Shown here: positions 30,974 through 39,385 of the stretch, piece by piece
How positions within the stretch are numbered: position 1 is the stretch's first letter
Layout of the letters: every line of letters starts with the position of its first letter
Assembly: GCF_000526215.1 (NCBI RefSeq)
Contig: NZ_JAFQ01000004.1
Span: forward strand, 4,278,001-4,342,000
DNA from: Nocardia sp. BMG51109
GTDB taxonomy: Bacteria > Actinomycetota > Actinomycetes > Mycobacteriales > Mycobacteriaceae
Length of the DNA stretch: 64,000 bases
Direction: 5' to 3'
Program-made: the position numbers and the translations under genes
Notes under the pieces: generated by a model
The model's input: only the letters and a program-made list of their open reading frames with translations
Databases searched by the model: none
Told to the model about the DNA's origin: nothing

Positions 30974-32304
30974 AGTGTGCTCCCTCGGCCTGTGGTTGCC
31001 TGCTGGATTGAATGGTATTTGCGGGCTTGGCGGATCACCCGGCCGACGGCGTGTTTGCTGAACCCGTCGACCTCGCGGGCAATCTGAGGATAAGTCCGAT
31101 GCTCGTCGTGGTGTAGCCGCAGGATCGCCTCGACCTCGTCGGGTTGCCGTCGACGCGCTGGGTCGTCGGCGCATACCTGCTCGGCCACCGTCGCCCACAG
31201 ATTGCGGTCGGTTATCACGTGCAACCGCTTCGTCTGTCCGTTCATAGCCGGGTCTCGGTGCGCACCGTTGCGTGCCTCGGTGGCACGGTCGCCGTCCGCG
31301 ACACGAGACAGCGACGGCCCTGGCGCGAGCCGCGCAGGTAGGTCAGCGCCGTGCTCGCCGCCGGATTCGTCCTGCTGCGCATCGCTGCGCAGCAGACGAA
31401 TCGTGGACTCTGCGGCGGATTCGCCACAGCCGATGCTCGGCCACGGATTCGGCATGTCCAGATCGAGGAGTGCGGACGTGCTGCGCAGGACGGCGATGTG
31501 GTCGAGGAGCACCTCGCGGCGGTCACGGCCCTCCACCGGGATCAACCCACCGTCCGCGGCAGCGCGGCGCATCGCCTGCCGGAGCCGCTGCTGCGCTTTG
31601 CGCACCTTGCGGAGGTTCGGATTGGTGCTGTCGCGCAGTACCCTCGCATCGTCCACCGCGAGCGCGACAGCGATCAAGCTGCGTTGGGCTGCCTCGTCGG
31701 AAGCGCTGCGTTGCGGGTTGGGATCGGTTAGTCCGAGCCGGGCGAGCAGTCGCGCAGGGGTGATGCGCCAGTTGATGCGGGCGCCGTGGCCGGTGCGCAG
31801 GTGCCGCTCCAAGGCCATGCTGCGCTCCCAGCCCCACGCGGCGACCAGGGGCGCGCTCAACCGGATCAGCACGGTGCCGAGGTTGTCTGCCTCGGTGGCC
31901 GACAGGATCGCGTTCAGACCTGTCAGGATCCACATGGCGACACCGTCGACGCCGGCCGAACCGGCGGCGCGTTGCGCCGCGCGGGCTCGGATGGCGCTGG
32001 TGATGGTCATGGTTTCGAGGAACCCGAAGAACATCACCCGCAGCGTGGTCGTCAACTGCAGCGTGTCGCCCATGAAGATCCACATGCCTTGCGCGCTGAC
32101 GCCCGTCGCGATGAGCGCTGCCAGCACCGTGCCCGCCTTCTCGCTCTGCCAGCCGCGATGGTGCGCGCGACCGATGAGTCGACGGCTGCACCGGACTGTG
32201 ATGGTGAGGACAACGAGTACGGCGAGTGCGGTCAGGCACACCGCGAGCGGGTGCTGATCGATCGCGATGACAACTGTGCGAATGTCGTAGCTGGCGGGGT
32301 TCAT
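30970..32304 (-). CDS. Membrane protein with C-terminal helix-turn-helix, DUF2637-like topology
   Basis: Four to five membrane helices occupy residues ~20-165 (LAVCLTALAVLVVLTITV; AALIATGVSAQGMWIFMG; VMFFGFLETMTITSAI; AMWILTGLNAILSAT). A cytoplasmic part with a helix YLRKVRK-type basic region follows, and near the C-terminus a replication- or sigma-like HTH (YPQIAREVDGFSKHAVGRVI). Similar multi-helix proteins with a DNA-binding tail are encoded near integrases in actinobacterial integrative elements and may serve in transfer or spread. Start ATG 32304 overlaps the stop of the small upstream gene (ATGA). Confidence 0.65.
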   Translation of the reverse strand: MNPASYDIRTVVIAIDQHPLAVCLTALAVLVVLTITVRCSRRLIGRAHHRGWQSEKAGTVLAALIATGVSAQGMWIFMGDTLQLTTTLRVMFFGFLETMTITSAIRARAAQRAAGSAGVDGVAMWILTGLNAILSATEADNLGTVLIRLSAPLVAAWGWERSMALERHLRTGHGARINWRITPARLLARLGLTDPNPQRSASDEAAQRSLIAVALAVDDARVLRDSTNPNLRKVRKAQQRLRQAMRRAAADGGLIPVEGRDRREVLLDHIAVLRSTSALLDLDMPNPWPSIGCGESAAESTIRLLRSDAQQDESGGEHGADLPARLAPGPSLSRVADGDRATEARNGAHRDPAMNGQTKRLHVITDRNLWATVAEQVCADDPARRRQPDEVEAILRLHHDEHRTYPQIAREVDGFSKHAVGRVIRQARKYHSIQQATTGRGSTL

Positions 32305-32540
32305 CGCGTACCCCCAGCGATCCGCAGCCGCCTGCGAACCTTCGCCGCCCCGATTTCGGCGGCGGCGACGACTGCGGCCCAACGGATTTCGCGGATCACC
32401 CGCGTCCGCCGGGATATTTCGGGTGTGGTGTGCCGACGAAGTCGACGAACAAAGACGAGAGCGTGCGCACGTCGTAGTGCCCACGCGCTGAACTCGGCTT
32501 GAGCGGCGGGCGAGACAGATTTGCTTTCAACTCGGAACAT
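32301..32540 (-). CDS. Small basic protein (79 aa)
   Basis: A strong AAAGGAGG site precedes the ATG. The product is very basic (RRAHALVFVRRLRRH; RRTRVIREIRWAAVVAAA) and mostly helical, with no recognised family. It lies 30 bp after the integrase gene and its stop overlaps the start of the membrane-protein gene, so it belongs to the same operon. Confidence 0.65.
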   Translation of the reverse strand: MFRVESKSVSPAAQAEFSAWALRRAHALVFVRRLRRHTTPEISRRTRVIREIRWAAVVAAAEIGAAKVRRRLRIAGGTR

Positions 32541-32570
32541 GACGACCTCCTTTTCGGAGTCGGGTCAGGG

Positions 32571-33590
32571 TCAGGCGGCGAGCGCCAGGGGATGCGGTTC
32601 GCCGGTCAGGGTGGCCAGCGCCAGCGCGACCTCGTCGAGGTCGGCGCGAACGTAGGTGGGGGTGGCGCCGTCGGATTTGCTTTCGGCGTGCCCGGCGTAG
32701 GCGCGGGCGACGGCGAACCCGAAGTTGCGCTCCACCCATTTCAGGGTCGTGTGCCGCAGCCAGTGAATGCTGATCTGCTGTTTCTCCACCCACGGCAACT
32801 CGAGTCCGATCCGTGTCCACAGGCCGTCGTAGCGGCGGCGGGTGATCGGCTTGCCGCTGCGGTAGCGCAGCAACTGCTCGTCCGGTCGTGCGCCGCGCTC
32901 GCGGGCGTGGTGGAGCAGGTTGGCCATCAGTGTCGGCGACACCGGCTGCCACCGGGACTTCTTGCCTTTCTCCCGCAGGAAGATCAGGCAATTCCCGGCG
33001 TCCAGATCCTCGGGCCGCAGACCCAGCGCGCCACCGCGACGGCACGCCGTTTCGGCATGCAGCCGCAGCAACAGAGTGTCGAGGTCCGGGTCGTTGCCGG
33101 TGGTCGCGGCCACGCGAGTAATATCCGCGAGCTGCTCGAGCGGCAGCCCGCGCCGGGTCGACGGGGCGCGCCGCGGTTTGGCGACTCGCTTGGCCGGGTT
33201 GTCGCCTGGCCGGATCAGCCCGTCGTCCTCGGCGTGCCGGTACAGGAACCGCAGTGCGCCGATCATGGCCTCGGCCGCACCGCGGCCGTCGCGGGCATTG
33301 CGGTCGTGTTTGGCACCTTGCCGCGCGGTATCGCGCATGGCGGTGACCTCGCCCTGGCTCGGCTCGTCGATGCGGCGGGTGCCCCACTCGCGTTCGAGGC
33401 GTTTCCAATGGGTGTTGTAGGTGCGCAGGGTCGACGGTGAGGTGACCCTGTCCCGGACGGTGGGGATGTATTCGGCGAAGGTCGGTGCGGCCGGGCGGAT
33501 GTCGAGCAGGTCGGCGGGGGTGATGCCCATGCGGGCCAGCAGGGTGCGGGCGGCGTCGAGTTCGGTACCGGTGGCGGCCGGGGTTGTCAC
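32571..33590 (-). CDS. int: Tyrosine-family integrase
   Basis: The 339-residue site-specific recombinase has an N-terminal SAM-like core-binding domain (FAEYIPTVRDRVTSPSTLRT) and the catalytic residues Arg in TACRRGGALGL, His-x-x-Arg in HWLRHTTLKWVE, His in AYAGHAESKSDG and the nucleophilic Tyr in TPTYVRAD. It lies next to tRNA-Lys and most likely integrates the element at the tRNA 3' end. The GTG start overlaps the stop of the AbrB-like gene (GTGA). No excisionase gene was recognised. Confidence 0.92.
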   Translation of the reverse strand: MTTPAATGTELDAARTLLARMGITPADLLDIRPAAPTFAEYIPTVRDRVTSPSTLRTYNTHWKRLEREWGTRRIDEPSQGEVTAMRDTARQGAKHDRNARDGRGAAEAMIGALRFLYRHAEDDGLIRPGDNPAKRVAKPRRAPSTRRGLPLEQLADITRVAATTGNDPDLDTLLLRLHAETACRRGGALGLRPEDLDAGNCLIFLREKGKKSRWQPVSPTLMANLLHHARERGARPDEQLLRYRSGKPITRRRYDGLWTRIGLELPWVEKQQISIHWLRHTTLKWVERNFGFAVARAYAGHAESKSDGATPTYVRADLDEVALALATLTGEPHPLALAA

Positions 33591-34069
33591 TGCGGTTCAC
33601 CCCCGTCGATCACGGTGGTGATCTCGGTGACGACCTCGTGCAGGACGGATTCGCAGACGATGATCAGCCGGTTCCGGTCGGGATGAGCGGCCAGCAGTAC
33701 CCGGTGCCCGATCCGCAGCCGGACGCGGCGGCGGATCACGGCGGGGATCTGGAGTTGGCCGTTGCGGGCGATCGCGTGTGCGCCGTTCGGGTCTGCGACG
33801 ACATGAAGGACGCCTTCGGCGACTGATCGAATATCGATGCGGACGCCGGGCGCCCATCCCAGCGAACCGAGCACGGCGCGTTCCGCGATCCGGCCGTTGT
33901 GGTTGACCAGCACCGAGCCGAGCACCACCCGCACACGAGTGAGGGACGTGGCCGGCATCGACTCGAGTTGTCCGCCCCGAAGCTTGCGAGGCTCAGTGGA
34001 TGCCGATGTATCGGGATCGGTCGAGACCGGAGGCACGAACTGGGGAAACGGAAGATAACCGCCGGTCAC
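33587..34069 (-). CDS. AbrB/SpoVT-like DNA-binding domain protein
   Basis: The C-terminal ~75 residues carry an AbrB-type swapped-hairpin pattern: DPNGAHAIARNGQLQIPAVI, RRRVRLRIGHRVLLAAHPDR and LIIVCESVLHEV. The N-terminal part has a second weaker beta unit. I placed the start at GTG 34069, after the palindrome at 34085-34106; the frame stays open up to an ATG inside the tRNA (34150), which is less likely. It may control integrase expression and thus excision. Stop and integrase start overlap. Confidence 0.65.
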   Translation of the reverse strand: MTGGYLPFPQFVPPVSTDPDTSASTEPRKLRGGQLESMPATSLTRVRVVLGSVLVNHNGRIAERAVLGSLGWAPGVRIDIRSVAEGVLHVVADPNGAHAIARNGQLQIPAVIRRRVRLRIGHRVLLAAHPDRNRLIIVCESVLHEVVTEITTVIDGGEPQ

Positions 34070-34084
34070 GGGATCGGACGGAGC

Positions 34085-34106
34085 GTGTTCTAGTGCACTA
34101 GAGCAC
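34085..34106. promoter_or_regulatory. 22-bp palindrome between tRNA-Lys and the integrase operon
   Basis: GTGTTCTAGTGCACTAGAGCAC is symmetric with one mismatched pair; the inner CTAGTGCACTAG is perfect. It sits in the only gap between the tRNA and the AbrB-integrase operon, so it is the prime candidate for an operator, or for an arm-type site of the integrase. Confidence 0.6.
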
Positions 34107-34142
34107 GTGGCACGGGAATTCTGATTGCGGTAAGAGGAAGTG

Positions 34143-34215
<73 letters not shown>

Positions 34216-34533
34216 TGATGCGTGAACCGGTGACGGGGCCCGTGGGCTCCGTTCCGGGTGCGGGGAAAACCATAACAGCCCGGCGAGGCGAAAGTGAAAT
34301 CGCCTGTTCGCGGGCGGTGGGGGGAGATGTGGCGGCGGTTGTTAACGGATGGGCGGCCGGAACGGATGAAGGGGCAGGCCGGTGCGGAGAGCCCGTCGTG
34401 TTTGCGCGTTTCGGGCCCTTCCGGCTGGCAGAATAGGCGGGGCGTGGTCTCGACCGATCCCCGCAAGCGTGGTGGGTCGAGCAGCATCGTCGGGTCGGCC
34501 CGGCGGCGCCGAGAACATGGAACGGGGTTGCAC
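34216..34533. other. Leader between tRNA-Lys and the L,D-transpeptidase gene
   Basis: About 320 bp with no supported gene. It must hold promoters for the leftward tRNA and the rightward transpeptidase; no clear boxes were seen. Confidence 0.4.
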
Positions 34534-35742
34534 ATGAGCGTTTGGCGGGGCCGATTTCGGTCGAAGATGTTCCTGGGATCGATGGCCGTCCTGTCCGTGC
34601 TCGGGCTGGCGGCGACCGCGTGCAGCGATTCGGGGGCGACCGGCGGCGGGCCGGCCATCAAGGCCAACCCGGTCGCCGATCTGATCACGCCGAAGCTGGT
34701 CTCGTCGGTCAAGGACGGTGAGGCCAACGTTTCCCCGGCCACACCGCTGAACCTGCGCGTCGAGGACGGCAAGCTCGCGAGCGTCACGCTGCTCAACCCG
34801 GAGGGCGGCGCGGTGGGCGGTCAGCTCGCCCCGGACGGCCGATCCTGGCAGGCGACAGAGCAACTCGGCTTCGGCCGCACCTACCGCCTGCAGGCCGAGG
34901 CGATCGGATTGGGCGGCAAGGCCACGAGCACGATGAGCTTCACCACGCTCGCGCCGCGGGTCAAGACGCATCCGTGGCTGCTGCCCGGCGAGGACGAGGT
35001 GGTCGGCATCGGCCAGCCGGTGGCCGTGCAGTTCGACGAGAACATTCCCGACCGCCGCGCCGCGCAGGAGGCGATCAAGGTCACCACGGTCCCCCCGGTG
35101 GAGGGCGCGTTCTACTGGGTCAACAACCGTGAGGTGCGGTGGCGGCCCGAGAACTTCTGGGCCCCCGGCACCCGGGTCACGGTCGACGTGAACACCTACG
35201 GCAAGGACCTGGGCAACGGCCTGATCGGCGACAGCGACATCCACTCCGCGTTCACGGTCGGCGACCCGATGATCTTCACCGCCGACGACAACACCAAGAC
35301 GGTGACGGTGGAGCACAACGGCCAGGTGGTCCGCTCGATGCCGACCTCGATGGGCAAGGCGTCCGACCCCACCGACAACGGCGTGTACATCATCAGCGAC
35401 CGGTTCGACCACATCATCATGGACTCGTCCACCTACGGCGTCGCGGCGACCGGGCCCAACGGCTACCGCACGCCCGTCGATTTCGCGACGCGGATGTCCT
35501 ACAGCGGCATCTTCATGCACTCCGCGCCGTGGTCGGTGGGCCAGCAGGGCTACTCCAACACCAGCCACGGTTGCCTGAACCTCAGCCCCGCGGACGCCCA
35601 GTGGGTCTACCAGAACGCCAAGCGCGGCGATATCGCGATCGTGAAGAACACGGTGGGCCCGACGCTGTCGGGCATCGACGGGCTCGGCGACTGGAACATC
35701 CCGTGGGCGGAGTGGAAGGCCGGCAACGCCGACAACGGCTGA
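34534..35742 (+). CDS. ldtB: L,D-transpeptidase lipoprotein, LdtMt2-type
   Basis: About 402 residues. An N-terminal lipoprotein signal has the lipobox LAATAC. Two immunoglobulin-like domains (~50-150, 150-250) precede the YkuD catalytic domain (~255-385), with IFMHSAPWSVG and the catalytic NTSHGCLNLSP (Ser-His-Gly-Cys). A C-terminal W-rich tail (DWNIPWAEW) is typical of mycobacterial LdtMt2 (Rv2518c), which it matches in length and order. It forms 3-3 cross-links in peptidoglycan at the outer face of the membrane and is the target of carbapenems. Start ATG 34534; a start 33 bp downstream is possible. Confidence 0.93.
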   Translation: MSVWRGRFRSKMFLGSMAVLSVLGLAATACSDSGATGGGPAIKANPVADLITPKLVSSVKDGEANVSPATPLNLRVEDGKLASVTLLNPEGGAVGGQLAPDGRSWQATEQLGFGRTYRLQAEAIGLGGKATSTMSFTTLAPRVKTHPWLLPGEDEVVGIGQPVAVQFDENIPDRRAAQEAIKVTTVPPVEGAFYWVNNREVRWRPENFWAPGTRVTVDVNTYGKDLGNGLIGDSDIHSAFTVGDPMIFTADDNTKTVTVEHNGQVVRSMPTSMGKASDPTDNGVYIISDRFDHIIMDSSTYGVAATGPNGYRTPVDFATRMSYSGIFMHSAPWSVGQQGYSNTSHGCLNLSPADAQWVYQNAKRGDIAIVKNTVGPTLSGIDGLGDWNIPWAEWKAGNADNG

Positions 35743-35838
35743 CCGAGCCCCTGGCTGACCGAGTCCTGCGCGGAACTGCCCCCACCTGCGCGTACGTTGA
35801 GGTGGCAGGTGTGGGGCAGACAGCGAGGAGTGCGTGGG

Positions 35839-37182
35839 ATGTTCGACGAGTGGCTGGATTCGGACGAGGCGTACGCGCGCGGCCGGGCGCTGCAGGAGGA
35901 CGACGACCACCGGGAGCACCGGGATCTGGCCCTCCCCGACGACCGTCCCGCGATCGTCGAATTCGTGCAGGCGAGCAACGCCGGCCGGATGCCGGAGCTG
36001 ATACCGCTGCGGATCGGGCGGATGCTGGAGTCGCCGTTCGCGTTCTATCGAGGCAGCGCCGCGCTGATGGCCGGCGACCTCGCCGCGACACCGAGCAGCG
36101 GCCTGACCGCGCAGCTGTGCGGCGATGCCCACGCCGCGAACTTCGGGTTGTACGGCACCGCGGACGGCCGAATCGTCATGGATATCAACGACTTCGACGA
36201 GACCGCGCCCGGTCCGTGGGAGTGGGACCTGAAGCGGCTCGTGGCCAGCCTGGTGCTCGCCGGCCGGGAGGCCGGGGTGTCGGAGAACCGGTGCGAGGAG
36301 GCCGCGCACGACGCCGCCCGCAGCTACCGCCGCACCATCGACCATCTGGCGCGGCTGCCGTTCCTGGAATCCTGGACGGCGCTCGGCGACGAATCCATCA
36401 TCGACCGGGCCGAAGCCGACGCGCTGCTCGATGATTTCGCCAAGGCCAGTAAGAAGGCGAAGAAGAACACCAGTGAGAAGGTCGCGGCCAAGTCGACGAA
36501 GGTGGAGGAGTCGCACTGGCGGTTCGTCGCCGATCCGCCTGTGCTGACCGAGGTTTCGGGAGAGGTCGCCGCCGAGGTGACCGACGCCCTGGACGGCTAT
36601 GTGGAGACGCTGCGCGAGTCGCGGGCCCATCTGATCAAGCGGTACGCCGCATGCGATGTGGCCTTCCGCGTGGTCGGCACGGGCAGCGTCGGACTGCGCA
36701 ACTATCTGATCCTGTTGCGCGGCAACGGCGATGAGGCGCTGGTGCTGCAGGCCAAGCAGGCCCGGCCGACCGCGCTGCGGGAGGCGCTCGGCCTCGCGCC
36801 CGTGCCGCACGACGGCCGGCGGATCGTCGAGGGCGCGCGCCTGGTGCAGGCCGAGACCGACATCCTGCTCGGCTGGGCCACGATCGGCGAGCACCCGTAC
36901 ATCGTCCGGCAGTTCCGAAATCGCAAGGGCTCCATCGACGTCACCGAGCTGGAGGGCAACGACCTCGACGACTACGGCCGTCTCGCCGGAGCCCTGCTGG
37001 CCCGCGCGCACAGCCGCTCGATCGATCCGCGAGTCCTCGCCGGCTACTGCGAGGACGGCGACAGGATGGATTCCGCCTACGCCCGCTACGCCCTCGCCTA
37101 CGCCGATCGGACCGAGGCCGACCACGCCGAACTGGTCCGCGCGGTGGACAGCGGCGTGCTCCCGGCCGAGGTCGAGGAGTGA
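35839..37182 (+). CDS. DUF2252 family protein
   Basis: About 447 residues. The kinase-like fold of DUF2252 shows in RMLESPFAFYRGSAALMAGD, LCGDAHAANFGLY and the acidic MDINDFDETAPGPWEWDLKR, which correspond to nucleotide- and metal-binding loops. Later RNYLILLRGNGDEALVLQAK and VEGARLVQAETDILLGW are family blocks. Biochemical function is unknown. GAGGAG lies upstream of the ATG. It stands alone between the transpeptidase and the small membrane-protein operon. Confidence 0.9.
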   Translation: MFDEWLDSDEAYARGRALQEDDDHREHRDLALPDDRPAIVEFVQASNAGRMPELIPLRIGRMLESPFAFYRGSAALMAGDLAATPSSGLTAQLCGDAHAANFGLYGTADGRIVMDINDFDETAPGPWEWDLKRLVASLVLAGREAGVSENRCEEAAHDAARSYRRTIDHLARLPFLESWTALGDESIIDRAEADALLDDFAKASKKAKKNTSEKVAAKSTKVEESHWRFVADPPVLTEVSGEVAAEVTDALDGYVETLRESRAHLIKRYAACDVAFRVVGTGSVGLRNYLILLRGNGDEALVLQAKQARPTALREALGLAPVPHDGRRIVEGARLVQAETDILLGWATIGEHPYIVRQFRNRKGSIDVTELEGNDLDDYGRLAGALLARAHSRSIDPRVLAGYCEDGDRMDSAYARYALAYADRTEADHAELVRAVDSGVLPAEVEE

Positions 37183-37259
37183 CAGCGGACGAGCCCTGAA
37201 CGTCCGGGCCGGGTGCCCGGATCGGAATGTGATTCCCGTGACCGGGTGAACTTCCACAT

Positions 37260-37278
37260 CCTTCAGTTAGGCTGAAGG
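37260..37278 (+). promoter_or_regulatory. Inverted repeat overlapping the ribosome binding site of 37281
   Basis: CCTTCAG-TTAGG-CTGAAGG is a perfect 7-bp dyad whose right arm contains the GAAGG in front of the ATG. It could bind a repressor, or as RNA it could hide the translation start. The core TTAGGCT also resembles the middle of a DtxR/IdeR box, but the flanks do not. Confidence 0.45.
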
Positions 37279-37280
37279 TT

Positions 37281-37736
37281 ATGGAATCTCTGTTGCTGTC
37301 CGTCCATGTCGTGGCGGGCATCCTCTTCGTGGGCCCCGTCGCCGTGGCCACCAGCCTGTTTCCCCGATACGCGCCGGTGACCGTCACACCCGCCGGCGCG
37401 GAGCGGGCCGAACGCAGCCACGACATCGCCCGCCTGCTGCATCGCATCACCCGCGTCTACGGCGTGCTGGCGCTGGCGGTTCCCGTCGTCGGCCTCACGC
37501 TCGCCGTCGTGCAGGGCCGCACGACCGAGGTCTGGATCATCGTCGCGATGGTGCTCACCGCCGTCGCGGGCGGTCTGCTCGCACTGCAGATCGCGCCGCG
37601 CCAGCGCGAGGCGTTCGCCGCCCCCGACGACGGCGCCCGGCTGCGCCGCCTCGGCATGCTGTCCGGCGTCTTCAACCTGCTGTGGGCGGTCGTCGTCGTG
37701 CTCATGGTCGTGCGTCCCGGATCGAGCTACGCATGA
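37281..37736 (+). CDS. Membrane protein with four helices (151 aa)
   Basis: Helices lie at about 3-25 (LLSVHVVAGILFVGPVAVAT), 58-78 (YGVLALAVPVVGLTLAVV), 85-105 (IIVAMVLTAVAGGLLAL) and 126-146 (LLWAVVVVLMVV). The pattern is like DUF2269-type integral membrane proteins with a conserved His at the start of helix 1. First gene of a three-gene overlapping operon that ends in a rhodanese; a redox role is only suggested by that. Confidence 0.75.
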   Translation: MESLLLSVHVVAGILFVGPVAVATSLFPRYAPVTVTPAGAERAERSHDIARLLHRITRVYGVLALAVPVVGLTLAVVQGRTTEVWIIVAMVLTAVAGGLLALQIAPRQREAFAAPDDGARLRRLGMLSGVFNLLWAVVVVLMVVRPGSSYA

Positions 37737-37975
37737 CCGCGTTGCTGCGCACGCCGGCCGTGCTCTCGGTACTCGAACTCGTCAGTGTCCTCGTGCTGCT
37801 GAACCTGGCCACCGTGCACGACGGCACCGTCGCGAGTGCGCTCGGCCCGGCTCATGGCGCGCTCTACCTGGCCGTCGCCGTCACGGCGCTGTTCGGTCGC
37901 GGCCTGACGGTGCGCACCCGCGCCGGCGCGCTGCTGCCCGTGCTGAGCGGCCCGCTGACGATGGTCACCGTGTGA
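37733..37975 (+). CDS. Small membrane protein (80 aa)
   Basis: Two or three membrane helices: VLSVLELVSVLVLLNLATV, HGALYLAVAVTALFG and a C-terminal VLSGPLTMVTV. The G-P-x-H-G-A motif resembles DUF3817 membrane proteins. The ATG overlaps the stop of the upstream gene (ATGA), and its stop overlaps the rhodanese start (GTGA). Confidence 0.72.
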   Translation: MTALLRTPAVLSVLELVSVLVLLNLATVHDGTVASALGPAHGALYLAVAVTALFGRGLTVRTRAGALLPVLSGPLTMVTV

Positions 37976-38325
37976 CGGGAGGTGCGCGGCGCATGAGGTT
38001 CCGGCATTACCTGCGCCGGCCGCCGGCCATCACCGCCGCCGAGGCGGTCCGCCTGGTCGCCGACGGCGCGCTCGTCGTGGACGTCCGCCGTCGCTTCGAA
38101 TGGAACCGGACGCACATCCCGGACGCGGTCCACATGCCGTTGGAAGAACTGCCCGAACGCTGCCTGGAGCTTCCCGACGACCGCCTGCTCATCGCCTTCT
38201 GCACCGGCGGTCTCCGGTCGGCCGGAGCGGCAAATCTGCTGGTGGAGAACGGCTTCGACGCGGTGAACATGAGCGGCGGCCTGATCGACTGGCGCGCCGC
38301 CGGTGGCCCGCTCACCACCCCGTGA
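37972..38325 (+). CDS. Single-domain rhodanese
   Basis: The short rhodanese domain has ITAAEAVRLVADGALVVDVR at the start, HIPDAVHMPLEEL, and the active-site loop with cysteine IAFCTGGLRSAGAANLL; it ends with GGLIDWRAAGGPL. The cysteine loop is complete (C-x-G-G-x-R-S), so it may transfer sulfane sulfur. No signal peptide. Start GTG 37972 is coupled; ATG 37993 is an alternative and would begin close to the domain. Confidence 0.88.
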   Translation: MTGGARRMRFRHYLRRPPAITAAEAVRLVADGALVVDVRRRFEWNRTHIPDAVHMPLEELPERCLELPDDRLLIAFCTGGLRSAGAANLLVENGFDAVNMSGGLIDWRAAGGPLTTP

Positions 38326-38408
38326 TCGCGTGCGCCGGGGACCGGATCGGGGTGCGGGCTTGTAGGGTTTCGAGGGCCGGTACAGGTCGGTGAGCGGAGG
38401 AAGGGGAC

Positions 38409-38939
38409 GTGGCGATGTCGGATGCGTCGGTCGAGGTACTGCTGGACGACTTCGAGGACAAGCAGAAATGGGAGATCGAGGGGACGGGGGCGAGCCGGAC
38501 GCACCTGACCACGTTCTCGGAGGGAGCGCCGAACAAGGATCTCGGCGTCTACGCCGACGGCGCGACCGGTGCCGACCACCGGGCCCTCGTGCTGCTCGTC
38601 CGGTCGGCGGACGACGATCTTACGGTGGAGCTGGTCGCGAAACCCGGTCGGGCACCGTCGATTCCGGGCAGCCTGACGGCGGTGAACCTGTGGGTGCGGT
38701 CGCCGCATGCGTCGATCGAGGTGTCGGCGCGGATCTCGTCCGCCGGGCAGGAGGCTCGAAACCTGTTGCTGGGCGAGGTATCCGCGCACGGTGAGTGGCG
38801 GCGCCTGCAGCACCCGCTGCCGGATCCGATCGCCGGTGCCGAGCTGTCGGCGCTGCGAATCCGCATCACCGAGGTGATCAAGCAGAAGGGTGAGGTCATG
38901 ATCCTGCTCGACGACCTGACCGCCCGCACCACGGCCTGA
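38409..38939 (+). CDS. Hypothetical beta-sandwich protein (176 aa)
   Basis: The sequence alternates strands in the manner of galactose-binding-like or carbohydrate-binding folds: VEVLLDDFEDKQKWEIEG at the start and GEVMILLDDLTARTTA at the end, with SLTAVNLWVRSPHASIEVS in the middle. The opening D-D-F-E and closing L-D-D-L resemble modules that wrap a ligand in secreted sugar-binding proteins, but no signal peptide is present. GGAGGAAGG precedes the GTG. Function unknown. Confidence 0.65.
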   Translation: MAMSDASVEVLLDDFEDKQKWEIEGTGASRTHLTTFSEGAPNKDLGVYADGATGADHRALVLLVRSADDDLTVELVAKPGRAPSIPGSLTAVNLWVRSPHASIEVSARISSAGQEARNLLLGEVSAHGEWRRLQHPLPDPIAGAELSALRIRITEVIKQKGEVMILLDDLTARTTA

Positions 38940-38950
38940 GGCGGATCGGG

Positions 38951-39385
38951 TCAGCCCGAGAACGCGGCCAGGATGGCGGTACCGACCCGTCGCAGAACGG
39001 GATCGGACTCCGCCCCGAACAGGCGTTCGTCCACCTCCGTCACCACGTCCTCCGCTGCCTGCAACAGCCGGGTGCCCTTCGGGGTCAGCTCGATCGTCGA
39101 GGCGGAACCGGCCCGGGCCGTCCGGTCACGCACCAGGCCGGCGGCCACCAGCGCCTTCACCGCCGTGTGCACGCTCTGCACGCTGATCCCCGACATCCGG
39201 GCCAGCTCGCTGAACGACGCCCCGGGCACGCCGGAGATGTGGCCGAGCAGGCCGAGCCGGGCGACGGTGAGATCGAGGGGCGCGAGCGCCGCGCCGAGTT
39301 CGGATTCGACCCGGCGCGCCAGCGTCAGCACGAGGATCGAGGCACTGGTCACGGGCGGGCCGGGTCGCTGATCCTCGGTAGTCAT
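38951..39385 (-). CDS. MarR-family transcriptional regulator
   Basis: A typical MarR protein of 144 residues: dimer helix SASILVLTLARRVESELGAA, then the winged helix with VARLGLLGHISGVPGASFSE, recognition helix SGISVQSVHTAVKALVAAGL and wing VRDRTARAGSASTIELTPKG. Convergent with the preceding gene. Targets unknown. Confidence 0.85.
   Translation of the reverse strand: MTTEDQRPGPPVTSASILVLTLARRVESELGAALAPLDLTVARLGLLGHISGVPGASFSELARMSGISVQSVHTAVKALVAAGLVRDRTARAGSASTIELTPKGTRLLQAAEDVVTEVDERLFGAESDPVLRRVGTAILAAFSG

Noticed and set aside
34342..37257. Minus-strand open frame of 971 codons.
   Set aside because: Lies opposite the L,D-transpeptidase and DUF2252 genes, both with intact motifs; no motif of its own.
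37260..37278. IdeR/DtxR iron box upstream of 37281.
   Set aside because: Only the core TTAGGCT fits the consensus; the outer positions do not, so it is listed as an unspecified dyad.
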